From the NCBI RefSeq assembly GCF_030272615.1, contig NC_081410.1, forward strand, positions 574,627,241 through 574,691,240: DNA of 64,000 bases, given 5' to 3'. Source of the DNA: Cryptomeria japonica (taxonomy: Eukaryota; Streptophyta; Pinopsida; Cupressales; Cupressaceae). Under the pieces are notes generated by a model. That model saw only the letters and a list, made by a program, of their open reading frames with translations. It was not told the origin of the DNA and did not search any database. Below are positions 35,601-50,538 of the stretch, piece after piece. The translations under genes and the position numbers were made by a program. Position 1 is the stretch's first letter; each line of letters begins with the position of its first letter.

Positions 35601-36260
35601 CTCACTATCTCAGTATTGTCAACCAATCCATTGTTGAATATTTACAAACTCATTATCAATCTTCTCTAGAATTGGTCAATATTAACCCTAGTTAGTGATT
35701 CATCCTCATCATGAGAAGTATGAGGTGAATGGAATATATGATATTAGGTATGTCATTTGTTGGATTAGAGGAAGCACCAACATTCACATTGAATAATTAG
35801 TCAATTGAAGCTCCATATCCTCAGTGTTTAAACCTTGGGAAGACCTAAGCCTATAACTTCTTCTCACTAGAATATTGTATGTAGGACTAAGGGTAAAAAA
35901 ACTCGTGCACAAAAAGGAAAAATTGTATGCAAAGAATGGAAATGTAAACTATGATTAAATAATGCAATTTCTTTATAAAATGATTGATTAACCAATGAAT
36001 TAAACAATGTAAATTATTATATTGAACACTAGATGCATCTAAATCTGAACATAACATGTCATAACAATCAGATCTGAAAATACAGTTAAAAAAATATTTA
36101 ACCCACAAGTCAATTTTAGAAGAATAAATTAGGGTTTATATGAATTTAACCTCTAAATTCATGCAATTCAATTGCATATATTATCTATGAGTGCAAATAT
36201 TAATGTTTAAGTGCATACAAATAAGATCTAAGACAATAAATAAAAATAAGCATGAAGCAA
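35601..36260 (-). other. E6 leader between primer site and gag
   Basis: AT-rich, without domains. A leader of this length is common in large Gypsy elements. Confidence 0.55.
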
Positions 36261-36272
36261 GTCGGGTTCACC
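36261..36272 (-). promoter_or_regulatory. E6 candidate primer-binding site
   Basis: The minus strand reads TGGTGAACCCGAC, five bases after the LTR end. It begins with the TGG that pairs with a tRNA CCA end, but I cannot name the tRNA. It is not the iMet site used by the Copia elements. Confidence 0.55.
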
Positions 36273-36804
36273 AAAAATGTATTATAGGAAGAAATATGGG
36301 TTTCACCAATTAAGGTAATAAAACCACTAATCTCACCAGATCAACCAATACATTAAAAGGTGGAGAAAAGGGTTGAAATGCCAATTTTAATTTACTTGTG
36401 TGTTGTCTCTCCATTTTGCAGTTGAAATATTATTTTAATTATAAAGTTTGGGGTAAATCAATGGATAATTGGAGTAAAACAAAGTAACAAAATGTTCCAA
36501 ATGTCAAATAGAGATCTGAGCAGTGAAAATGAATTAGAACCTATGGCTGAAAATTTGGGTTGTATTGTCAAGACTAGGATGGTAGGTCACCCTAGTCATG
36601 TAACTTTTGGACATGCAAGAATGATCTTTCTTAGATAAAGGAGATTCACAAGATCTACTATCAGAAAATTGGGAAAAAATCTTACCACCAAGGTGGTAGG
36701 TCACCCTGGTCCTCTACTTTTCACTCCTGCAAAATTTGAGCCTGTTTGTCATCATCTATTCTATCATAATATTTAATCATGACTCTTGAATTAATTTCCT
36801 GTAC

Positions 36805-36910
<106 letters not shown>

Positions 36911-37328
36911 GGGTGGTGGGTTGTGGATAGGGGTTTTCCTTGGGTTAAACTTTGTTTTAGAAATTAACCTTGAAATTGAAATAATAAATGAAATAGAATT
37001 AGAATTGAACTACAACAAGATGCTTTCCTTTTGAGGGAAAGGCTAGATTTGAAATTGAATGCTTGTAATTGAAGTTGATACCTTGATGAATTTTGCTTGA
37101 ATCCTCACACAAGGGTTTAGGATGTCATGTAGAATTTCTTCATGAAAATTAGTTTAGGGATGCCATCTTGAATGCTTGAACTTGAAAAAACCTCTCCTTC
37201 AGTTCTTGATAAATGCTTGATAATTACTTGCTCACTTGAATTGAATTTATTAGAGTGTAATTGAGAGATATAGATTTAACTTTGGCATAGACGTTGAATG
37301 AGAGATGTAAGCATCCTTTTACACTTAA

Positions 37329-38321
37329 GGGTGAACTCACAAAGCTGGTTCCCACTTTTTGGTACATCCTGATTTTTGCTGAAATCATACATTTTTTGGA
37401 AAATATAATTATTTAAGCTTTAAGAGGTCCCATTTGAAGTAATTAATAGAAGAGAGTTAGATCAAAGGCTCTTAGATCAAAATTTCTTGGATATAACCTC
37501 TCTACTTCTAAATCATACTTGCAATGGAGTCTCCTTTGCATCTATCAAATGTTGATAAAAAATCAATTTTACGTTAGCTTTTGAGGGGTCAAACAAATTC
37601 ATTTAGAAGTTTTGTTTTCTTAAGGATTTAGTCCTTATTATAAGCTTTCCAAATAGTATGATTTTTAATATATTTAAGTTCATTAATATATTTTTATTTT
37701 ATTTTTTATGAATGTAGGTTTTTCACCGAACATGAACTTCTTTGTTCAATGCATTGGGAAAAATAGTAAAATAATTCAAAAAAATTATGAAAAATATCTA
37801 TGCCCTAGGTATTGATGTCTTCTTTCTAACAAAAAAAATAAAACTTAATTTTGATATATATAGAGCAAGTTATGTGTTCAAACGTACACCTATATCTAAA
37901 TTATAATTAGTCGGACTTCAAAACTTAATAAAATAAAAAATATTCAACATATCACTATCAAACCAACTGCATGCCCTGGGTATTGATGTTACAAACCAAA
38001 ATTTAAAAGAGATAAGTTTTTATCATTTATAGAAAAAAATTTATACGTTTCGGGATGCACATCACTCTTAAAAAATGTTGTTTGTTGTAAAAAACTACTT
38101 TTGAGGGAGATGGAAAAATCAATAAAATTTTATTCAAAAAAATATGAAAAAAATATATTTAGAATCTACAAAAAGGATGTTACAAATCACTAGTTTACAT
38201 CATCTTCAAATTCTTAACGATTTAAAAGTTATAGGTGTCAGAAAGTGAAGGTTTTATGCAAAATGTTCATCTAAGTGTCAAAGTTGGTCAAAAAGTGGGA
38301 ACCAGTATTGTGAGTTCATCC
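37329..38321. mobile_element. 993-bp non-coding TIR DNA transposon (MITE-like)
   Basis: It starts GGGTGAACTCACAA and ends in the inverted form TTGTGAGTTCATCC. Terminal inverted repeats of about 33 bp match at about 30 positions, including the CTGGTTCCCACTTTTTG block. TTAA is duplicated on both sides (37325-37328 and 38322-38325), and the other E6 LTR keeps a single TTAA. No transposase is encoded. TTAA targets fit piggyBac-like elements; TTA/TAA targets of PIF-Harbinger are also possible. The interior carries two diverged copies of a CCCTRGGTATTGATGT block (about 37805 and 37976). Confidence 0.88.
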
Positions 38322-38663
38322 TTAATTATCTAAAAAATATTTGAATTTTAGAGAAAACCGATGTGTTGGACTTAAATTCCTAGCCACTTGATGTGACCAT
38401 TGTTGGGACCAAATTTAGGACCTTAATAGGAGGAACAGGATGATGTGGTTCCCTGTTCCTAAGCTAGGACCCTGACACCCTAGTTCCCTAGTCCTATGAA
38501 TCAGGACTTGGATTTGGACAGGATACATAAGGGGAGTTGAAAATGTAGGTTTCTAGAAGGTGTGTGTAGAATCAAAGCAAACATCAAGTACTGAAAGACA
38601 GAACGCCAAGGTGAGGTCTAGGTAAGGATGAAATTTTGTGTGGATACAATTTATGACACTACA

Positions 38664-41534
<2,871 letters not shown>

Positions 41535-42733
41535 TGTTAGGCCCAATATGGAAAGCTAATGTACTAAGAGGGGAGAGGTGAATCAGTACTTCAAAATCTT
41601 TTAACAACAATATCTTTACTACTATGCATAAAACAAAAACTGCTGCAACATAACATAAAGCTAAAACAAATAAATAACAATCATACATGATTCACTCCAT
41701 AACTCATATATTTTGGTTACACAGAGACTCTTGGTTAGAGAGAAAAACTGCGGTGGGGATGGCACCCACAACTTCACTACTACAATAATAAAGAGTGCTC
41801 GGTTAGAGCTACATGTTTAGCTATTTCTGATAGCTTACCCTGTTAGGAGTATTAAGATCTTTAGATCTACCTTGCTAAAGGATTTTACAACACTTATTCT
41901 AAATGATGCACCTGATTAAAGGCTTTACAATTTATAGACTTTGTTAGAGTCTTTTACCCTGTTAAAGGTTTCTCTTACAACTTCAAAATATTACAATAAA
42001 TCATTAAAAATATATGCAACTTTACATCTAGAATGTTATAGTAGATTCTATATGCTCATAATGAGATTACCTTGCTTATAGCATACCTCGGTAACCCATA
42101 AAGTAACTCGGTAAACCCTTCTGTTTACTCTATTCTTTGACTGTTCTCTAAAATCCTTCTCGGTGACCTCTGTGTCTCTGTAACAGTCATAACACTCAGT
42201 GCTTTCTTATGTATCACACATGTCTTGCTTCATACACCTCTATATCTCTCTCTCTGTCACTACATGTATATATTTGATCTTAATCCATGCTATATAAATA
42301 GATCTCTTATGTCAGTGATCTAATTCATTGCTTTGATCTTACAAACATGATTTATCGAATGAATAACCATACAAAATATTTCATTGGTTAAATGACCTCA
42401 AAATCATACACAATCCTTAAGTGCAATTTCCAATGTGATAATGGTTCTATGTTCCTCGATCTTGTAACATGTTTCCACATGTGTGTCTAGGTTCAATGAA
42501 TCTGGTAAAATGTTTCACTCGGTGTATATCAACTTGGTGTGTCATTATTGTTGCTCAGTAGACATGGAATGATACTCGGTAGACAGCTCGGTGTATATTG
42601 GGCTCTATGAATACTTTCTTCTTTAACCGACTGTTCTGTGCATACCGACTGAATGTTTCGGTAGAGGTAACCGACTAGAGTATATAGAATGAATTTGGAT
42701 ATAAAACTAATGGCAACTTAATAAGTAGTAACA
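41535..42733 (-). repeat. E4 3' LTR (1199 bp)
   Basis: Plus-strand ends TGTTAGGCCCAATATGG and AGTAGTAACA. It differs from the 5' LTR mostly by transitions, about 5 percent over the first 130 bases by eye, and by a 28-bp segment near 41725-41755 that the 5' LTR lacks. Confidence 0.96.
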
Positions 42734-42748
42734 ATCTCCCCTTTTGAC
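42734..42748 (-). promoter_or_regulatory. E4 polypurine tract
   Basis: The minus strand reads GTCAAAAGGGGAGAT directly before the 3' LTR, a variant of the tract in the other elements. Confidence 0.9.
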
Positions 42749-43126
42749 ATTAGTTGAGATGTTTGACAAAACTACTTTCAAAGTCATAGCTCAAAAATCT
42801 ATATACTTGCAAAATTTGACTAAATAGACAGTATATACATTAGTCAATGAAATAGTATATTTAGATATACTCCCCTTATCACTATACTGTACATAACACT
42901 GATTTTGCATGCTCGGTGATCAATGTTCTGTGATAACTGCTCAGTTCACTGCTCTATTCTCTGTTCACTATCAAAATTTGAATACTCTATCCTGCTCTGC
43001 TCGGTATATACTCCCCCTATATACTACATTCCCTTGTATACTTTGATATGATACTCACTTCCCCTTTTTGACAAACATCAAGACTTAGTTACCATTCGAT
43101 GGTGGCAACTGGTCAAAAATGGATTT
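42749..43126 (-). other. E4 3' non-coding region
   Basis: It runs from the ORF2 stop to the polypurine tract. CTCCCC / CTTCCCC runs (42871, 43013, 43060) give purine-rich stretches on the coding strand. No coding signal. Confidence 0.6.
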
Positions 43127-46100
43127 TTACTTTGTCTTTACATCAGTAAGGGTGGCAGAGAGGGCATCCTTAACACTGTCCATAAGTGAATTATGATTTG
43201 TAATGTCAGCTAATAGTGAGATTAGGCCATCTAAGGTGCTTCCCTCTTGCTGAGTGGATAGGGAGGTAGCTTTGTTGATCTTTTCTTGGACATATGAAAG
43301 ATGAGGAATGAATAATGTCTGAAGTGTCATTATGTCCATCCTTATCTTGTGCTCTTCATTCCTTAGTTCCAATTGTTGAGCCATGAGCTGTTGAAGCTTG
43401 GTATAAAAATTATGAATGGAATGTGGCTCAGTGGTCAACTTATTAGAGAGATTGGTGATCTCTTTCTCAATTGCTTCTTTTTTATTTTTGATGTCCTTAA
43501 TGAATAGAGAAAATGTACAGAGTTTCTAAAATAAATAAAGAATGTTCTTGAGTTGAGGGGACAACTCAGCAATAAATTTTACAAGTTTAACTTTGCCAAT
43601 GGCAATAGCTTTCTGTACCTCTTCAATCATTTTAGCAGTGAGCTCCTTGTCTTTTGACTTGCTCAAATATTCGGATGCATCTACTCCAGATGTCTCTATC
43701 TTGGTTAGGAGTTCATCCAGTTGAATGTGGATGGCTGCATCTTTGGTTACTGTAGCTTCAGGTAGCATATCGGCTAAGAGTGCTTTCACCTTTTGAAGTA
43801 CTTTCTTTTTCTTTTGAATAGCCATTTGCTTCTCCTATTCGGCTTTGGCTTTGCATAGTTCACCGAATTCAATGAGTGCTTGCCCTTTTAATTTTGAAAT
43901 ATCAATATTGGGCAACACTATTGGTTTTGACAAATCTAATTTGAAACTATGCTTTTTCATCTTCTTTTCTTTACCTTTCATCGATTGGACTAAAACAATG
44001 GCTTGTGAGGCTTGATGACCCTCGGTAGGTTGCTTGATAGAGGCAACACTTTGGTCAGTTCCTTTAACCTCTGATGTAGCCTTTGTTGTGTCCTTCGATG
44101 CTTCAGTGCTTGGGGTCTCAGATGTAACATTTTCAGTGCTAGAAGGAGCTTGTGAAGACTGTTCCCCGGTGGCCTGAGAAGTAGTTTCTCCTTCTGTAGA
44201 TTTGTGACCTTTTGTCCCTTGTTCAGTATCTTGAGGGGCCTCGGTTGTAGTAGACTAAGTAACCAGAGGATAGGGCTAAACTTGCTCCAAAACTGACTCA
44301 TTGGATACCAGTTTGGCATATGCATTCCCTTCAATCATTTCCTATTCAGGTGCCTCGGTTTCCATGATATCCTCATCTACTTGTATAGTGTCAGCAGGGT
44401 CTTGCTCGGTAATATCAGGAACTTGCTCAGTGACACCAACTATTTCAACTTCAGCTTGTTCACCAGCATTCTTGATTTGAAATATTTCTTGCTATTTTTC
44501 CTTGGTCTCATTCTCTACATCCAAGTAAAGGCCATTCATCAATTTTAAAGCTCTTTGCTTGACTAGGAATTTTGTGTGGCATTTTTTTAGATGTTTGGTG
44601 ATCTCATCTACCAACATGTCTGGGAAAAGATGTACCAGACTTCTTTCTCTCATCTGTTTCTCTAAGTCCATTGCATACTTCCACCTATTGTCAATATGCA
44701 AATATAATTCATTTGGAAGTGACTTAGATAATTCCAATGGAGCCAATCGGAATTTCAATAGTGTGCAGATGACAGCTTCTTCTATTTGTCTCTTTTCATC
44801 ATCAGATCTGGATTCATACTTAACATATCTGAATGTTCCAAATCCACCATATTGCTTCAAATTAGCACAAAAATTTTCAACACTATGTACATTTACCTTT
44901 TTGCTCTTGACAATCTGAAATTTACTTGCATCTTCAGATTCAGTGTCACTAGACTCTTTGGTCAAAATGAGTCTCTGAGTAGATTTCTTATAGGTTTTTG
45001 TTACCTTGGGTGTGGCAACACTCTTTGTTTTCTTACTCGGTGAAGCTACAAATGCTCTTGTGTTAGGTCGCTTTGTTGGAGGAGTTGGTGATACTTTTGA
45101 TGTATCTTGTTTCTTTCTTTTCAACACTTTTCCCTTAGGCAATTTGGTGCTCAGTGTTAATAGCTGCCTCTTGGGCTTCAGATTCCTCTTCGGTGATTAC
45201 TATAGTGCCTTTGATAGGTGTGGAGGAAGAACCTTCTCCAAATTTCTCCTTTAATGTCTTAATCATCTTTGTTACCTTCCTTGTAGCTTTGGGTACTACA
45301 ATGCTCATTTTTACTTTTTCCTTCACTTCCTCATATGTTCCATACCTCAGCTCGGTAGCATGCCTTTGTAATGTCAGAAAAGCATCTATTTGTTGTTGTG
45401 TGATGTCAAAATCAATCTCGTAACCCATAGGTGGTAAAGATTGATTTCTTGGTTCCACAACATTCACATAACAGTAATCAGTGTCCACTTCAAAACATAT
45501 GTCATCCTTGTATTTCTCCACTAGCTTGGGTGGAATCCGGTACCTGTTATGCATCCTTTCCTGAAACTTGCTGAAATAATCATCCATAATATCATTAAAA
45601 TTATCACCTAGCTTCTTGATGAAGTCATTGATTTGATGGGTGATTGATCGGTGTAGCTCCCAAACTACTTTACCGACTGATGGAAAGAATTTCTCAAAAT
45701 AGAAAAACATGCATATTAACAGTGATCCAAACTTTAGTGAATTCATCGAATTGTTCTTCTTTGGCTTCCTTATGGTATTGAGATTCTCAAACAGGTTTTT
45801 CAACAATACCTCACATAAATCAATTTTCATGCCTTTCTTCACAATTTTATAAGCTAAGTCTACTAGTGCACAAGGTACACTGTTTTCCCTTGATGATTCG
45901 AAGAAACAATAACCTATTACTCTAATGGCAAACTTTAGCTCTGCATCAATGACATTATTCAGTTTTAGTCCTCTGCAATCTAATTCTACTCCAGTTAAAC
46001 TGATCAATTCCTTCTGTGATATCATTTTCTAGGCTAGGGCATGATCATAAATAGGGTAACCGGTGATCAAATGAATGATTTCCTTAGTGATCTTAACGTT

Positions 46101-46472
46101 CGGTTGCTCTTCTAGCCACATGAAGTCATCATGAACTCTGCTCAGAACAAACTTGAACTACTGGGGTTTGAATACATGGGGATAGGTTAGGGCTTCAGTC
46201 AATCCCTTGATTCTGATGTGTTCATACTTGCTATCCATTTTACCATCGATGCACAACTCATCATATGTGTCTTTTATTTCAACATGACCTAGTTCTTCAA
46301 CTTGACATTTGGTAAAGAATCTCACATCCTCGACTAATAAGACTCTATCCGGAATGAGTGAAAATGTAGTTTTGTCATCCGGTTTAGATGCAATTTTGGG
46401 AGTTAAAGAGTATTTCAGTAAGGGCTTTTCGATGTTTTCAACAACAATAGGATTCTGGATCTTAGGTGCCAT
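43127..46472 (-). pseudogene. E4 ORF2: conserved retroelement protein of unknown function, lightly broken
   Basis: The start ATG at 46472 (MAPKIQNP) opens about 1,115 codons. Blocks: RVLLVEDVRFFTKC, ELGHVEI; after a TAG at about 46156, DDFMWLEEQPNVKITKE; after a TAG at about 46029, a 296-codon stretch with DLCEVLLKNL, LKFGSLLIC, VEKYKDDICF and PPMGYEIDF; then a frameshift near 45150 into a basic segment (KGKVLKRKK) and IEEAVICTLLKFR, ELSKSLPNELYL; then a Ser/Thr/Glu-rich hinge and a coiled-coil tail ending near 43127. All main blocks have partners in the same order in E3 ORF2. No catalytic motif is recognised. The basic plus coiled-coil layout suggests a structural or nucleic-acid-associated role, which is inference. 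Confidence 0.8.
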
Positions 46473-47095
46473 TGCAGATTTCAGATAAATACTAGCAAAA
46501 GATCCTTAGGGTTTGAAGATTTTCAAACGGCAGACGCTTCACACTTAGCAGATAATAACAACTTGATATGATCGGTAAACCAACTTAACAATGCGTTGAG
46601 ATTGATGTAAATACCTTGAATTTTGCTTAGGAGGTGGTTTGATTGCCTTTGATTCGCTTTGCTCTGCTTTCTTGAAAACTTGGTGAGTGAAAAATGACTA
46701 CGTAAATGCTCTAAGTACACAATATGCCTTATCGGGTTTCGTGCAGGTTAGGTCAAAAACATTAAATGCATTTGGTTCCACTAAACCTTCTTTCCTTTTT
46801 GCGCTTTAACCGAGTAACCAGACTTCCTTCATTTATCGACTTGACAGGCTTCCTGTATTCACCGACGTGATAGGCTTCCTGTATAGTGCTCCAAAAGACT
46901 TTGATAGAATTTCAAACTTACTAATACATCTTAGTTATGCAGATTTTGAATTAAGTACATAATAAAATAGGAACTGTTAAGATTGTACCTTGAGAGAATG
47001 CAATGCCTTCATACCTTTACCGATTAATTTGGAATAGGTGCACCTAACTCGGTAGGTAAGGTGCTTTCTTCATTTGACACAATTTCCTTCTTTTT
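46473..47095 (-). promoter_or_regulatory. E4 spacer and possible leader of ORF2
   Basis: 623 bp between the ORFs without coding signal. On the coding strand the last 150 bp before the ORF2 ATG look like a plant 5' leader (AAACCCTAAGGATC shortly before the ATG). E3 keeps a non-coding gap here too. An internal promoter, or splicing that joins the LTR leader to ORF2, could express ORF2; neither is proven. Confidence 0.45.
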
Positions 47096-48376
47096 CTAAA
47101 TCATCTGTAATTTGTCTTTTATTTCTTCAATGTCTCCTCTAGGTTGATCTCTGCAATCTCTAGCCAAGTGTCCAACTTTGTGACAATGAAAAGATGCCAC
47201 ACCAGGATTTCTCCATGATCTTCGGTTGTTCATTCTAAACCTTATAAAGCAGTTGGCACTTATATGTCCATATCTTCCACAACATTCACACCATATCCTT
47301 GTATTGTAATCCCATGGTACTGTAGAATATTGTCGGTAAGGATCTGTGTGAGTTCGGTAACCTCTAGCATTTGCTCGGTGTGCAGACCACATATAGTTCT
47401 TTTGCTTAAGCCAACACTTCTCGGTACTATGTCCATATCTATTGCAATTTTTACAAAACCCTTTGAATTTTGCCTTTTGATAATTGTTAATAGTCTTTGT
47501 CCTACATTGATTAGATGTGTGACCATATTTATTGCAATTGTAACAATAACCATTAGACTTAGTGACATTCGGTTGCTTACCTTTTTTGATTTGGCGCAAG
47601 TTAGCAATGTGACCTTGTTTTCCACAGTAGTTGCAAATAGGCTTCTTTCTTTTGATATTCTTCTTATTTCCAGCTTGCTTTGATGATTCTCCTCTCTCGG
47701 TTGTATGAATTCCCTTCTCGATAGAGTCTTTTCCTTTGTAACTGAGTCCTGCATCTTTGTTGGGTCTTCTTGTATTCAGTTTCTCATCCAACATCTTTGA
47801 TGCTTCATAACTCTTCTTCAGTGTTTCCTTGGATTTCTTTTCTATTTCAAGTTCATCGGTCAACCTTGATACTTCAAGTTTCAATGCTTGATTCTCATCA
47901 TCCTTCAGATTTGCTTCATGATGTGCATAACCTAATTGATCTGATAGATTTTGTTGAATCCCAGTCAACCTTGTGATTTCATCATTCTTTTCAGATACTA
48001 ATGCTTCAAGTTGTTGTTTTTCTCTTTCTAGATCTCTTACTTTATCCTCAGCTATCCTCAATGCATCAAGATTCTCAGTCATTTGTGTGTTGAAATGTTC
48101 ATGTCCTCTTTTCATTGCTTTTAGCTGATCAGTCAGTGCTTTGTTCTTTTCTTTCAATTGTCTAATCATCTCTTCAGTCTCTTTAGATATACTGTTCTCA
48201 GATGATGTTTCAATTTGTTCCACTAACTCTTGAGAGTCCTATAAATCATCAGATAATCTTCTTCTTACTTTCAATGATTTCTGCATTTGTCTTTGCATGT
48301 CTGCAATCACTTGATTAGCATGATCCAACTCTTCTTGTAGATACACAATTCTCCGAGATTGTTTATAGCCTTCCAT
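47096..48376 (-). CDS. E4 ORF1: coiled coil plus five CCHC knuckles (Gag-like), one in-frame TAG
   Basis: The ATG at 48376 (MEGYKQSRR) is 49 nt after the primer site. A single TAG at about 48240 interrupts it, in the setting DDL-stop-DSQ, probably a former CAG. The following 375-codon stretch is open. Residues about 1-200 form a long coiled coil (LKEKNKALTDQLKAMK, SRLTDELEIEKKSKE), then a Lys-rich linker. Five knuckles follow: CNYCGKQGHIANL (last Cys lost), CYNCNKYGHTSNQC, CKNCNRYGHSTEKC, CECCGRYGHISANC and SFHCHKVGHLARDC (first Cys lost). It resembles Gag nucleocapsid in zinc-knuckle type, but five knuckles and a long coiled coil are unlike the single-knuckle gag of E1 and E5. It probably self-assembles and packages element RNA (inference). 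Confidence 0.82.
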
Positions 48377-48424
48377 TGATAAGATCTTTCTCTTTAGGTT
48401 GTTAAACCCTTTTCCAAGATTCAC

Positions 48425-48436
48425 GCTCTGATACCA
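48425..48436 (-). promoter_or_regulatory. E4 primer-binding site (tRNA-iMet)
   Basis: The minus strand reads TGGTATCAGAGC, two bases inside the 5' LTR end, identical to the Copia primer sites in this window. Confidence 0.95.
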
Positions 48437-48438
48437 AT

Positions 48439-49609
48439 TGTTAGGCCCAATATGGAAAGCTAATGTACTGAGAGGGGAGGGGTGAATCAGTACTTCAAAA
48501 CCTTTTAACAACAATATCTTTACTGTTATGCATAAAACAAAAACTGTTGCAACATAACATAAAGCTAAAACAAATAAATAACAATCATACATGATTCACT
48601 CCATAACTCATATATTTTGGTTATGCGGAAACTCTTGGCACCGACAACTTCACTACTACAATAATAAAGAGTGCTTGGTTAGAGCTACATGTTTAGCTAT
48701 TTCTGATAGCTTACCCTATTAGGAGTATTAAGATCTTTAGATCTACCTTGCTAAAGGATTTTACAACACTTATTCTAAATGATGCACCTGATTAAAGGCT
48801 TTACAATTTATAGACTTTGTTAGAGTCTTTTACCTTGTTAAAGGTTTCTCTTACACCTTCAAAATATTACAATAAATCATTACAAATATCTGCAACTTTA
48901 CATATGGAATGTTATAGCAGATTCTATGTGCTCATAATGAGATTACCTTGCTTATAGCATACCTTGATAACCCATAAAGTAACTTGGTAAACCCTTCTAT
49001 TTACTCTGTTCTTTGACTGTTCTCTAAAATCCTTCTCGATGACCTTTGTGTCTCTGTAACAGTCATAACACTCAGTGCTTTCTTATGTATCACACATGTC
49101 TTGCTTCATACACCTCTATATCTCTCTCTCTGTCACTACATGTATATATCTGATCTTAATCCATGTTGTATAAATAGATCTCTTATGTCGGTGATCTGAT
49201 TCATTGCTTCGATCTTACAAACATGATTTATCGAATGAATAACCATACAAAATATTTCATTGGTTAAATAACCTCAAAATCATACACAATCCTTAAGTGC
49301 AATTTCCAATGTGATAACGGTTCTATGTTCCTTGATCTTGTAACATGTTTCCACATGTGTGTCTAGGTTCAATGAATCTGGTAAAACATTTCACTCAGTG
49401 TATATCAACTCGGTGTGTCATTATTGTTGCTTGGTAGACATGGAATGATACTCGGTAGACAGCTCAGTGTATATTGGGCTCTGTGAATACTTTCTTCTTT
49501 AACCAATTGTTCTGTGCATACCGACTGAATGTTTCGGTAGAGGTAACCGACTAGAGTATATAGAATGACTTTGGATATAAAACTAATGGCAACTTAATAA
49601 GTAGTAACA
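48439..49609 (-). repeat. E4 5' LTR (1171 bp)
   Basis: It matches 41535-42733 end to end with TG...CA termini. It is followed by the second copy of the CATAT duplication. Confidence 0.96.
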
Positions 49610-49730
49610 CATATACATACATATACATATACATATATACATACATATACATACACATATATACACACACATGTGTGTATATATGTGTATATATGTGTAT
49701 ATATATGTGTATGTATATGTATGTATATGG

Positions 49731-49800
<70 letters not shown>

Positions 49801-49823
49801 GTATATATACATACATATACATA

Positions 49824-49878
<55 letters not shown>

Positions 49879-50141
49879 GTATATGTATGTATATATACAT
49901 ACATATACATATATACATAAATACATACATATATACAGATACATGGATATATATCTGTATGTATGTATATGTATGTATGCATACATATATGTATATAGAT
50001 ATGTATATATGTACATATATATACATACATATATATGTATGTATATAGATATGTACATAGATATATGTATGTATATAGATACATGTACATATATGTATGT
50101 ATGTATGTGCATATATGTATGTCTATAGATATGTACATATG

Positions 50142-50182
<41 letters not shown>

Positions 50183-50280
50183 ACATATATATATATATAT
50201 GTACATATATATATATGTACATGTACATATATATATGTACATATATATATCTATATATATATATATATATATATATATGT

Positions 50281-50324
<44 letters not shown>

Positions 50325-50366
50325 GTACATGTATATATATATGTACATACATATATATGTAGCATA
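49610..50366. repeat. Microsatellite block (middle part)
   Basis: CATA, TATG, (ATGTAT)n and (AT)n runs that continue the 40515-41534 block beyond E4. Long open frames of Tyr/Ile/His/Met repeats on both strands are a by-product of the repeat and not genes. Confidence 0.95.
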
Positions 50367-50479
50367 TGTTGGCATTTACATAAAGCTTGCATTAATGATA
50401 TGTTATGATTGTCATTGATGTCAATTGAACCGGTAATGGCATTTATGATATTGTTGATATTGTTGTGTTGGTAAATAGA

Positions 50480-50538
50480 TTTGTCACTGCGATCGTTTAC
50501 CTTAAACTGACCCTGTTTAACCGATAAGCAGTGACAAA
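50480..50538. repeat. Inverted repeat near the start of the 4.0-kb insertion
   Basis: TTTGTCACTGC (50480-50490) and GCAGTGACAAA (50528-50538) are perfect 11-bp inverted arms; the interior extends the stem imperfectly. Confidence 0.9.

Larger units (their letters stand above)
41535..49609 (-). mobile_element. E4: non-autonomous LTR retrotransposon with ORF1/ORF2, no pol
   Basis: Complete on the minus strand: 5' LTR 48439-49609, iMet primer site, ORF1 (48376-47096), spacer, ORF2 (46472-43127), polypurine tract and 3' LTR 41535-42733, with a perfect target duplication CATAT (41530-41534 and 49610-49614). No protease, integrase, RT or RNase H is visible. Its size (8.1 kb), primer site and LTR ends match Copia mechanics, but the coding content is unrelated to Copia pol. 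It inserted into a CATA/TA microsatellite. Confidence 0.95.

Noticed and set aside
43990-44334. 114-codon minus-strand frame as a separate gene in E4
   Set aside because: Out of frame with the ORF2 hinge; the in-frame reading gives a Ser/Thr/Glu-rich linker, so this is a shadow frame.
49551-50418. Many long open frames rich in Tyr, Ile, His and Met
   Set aside because: By-product of CATA/TATG repeats lacking stop codons in several frames at once.
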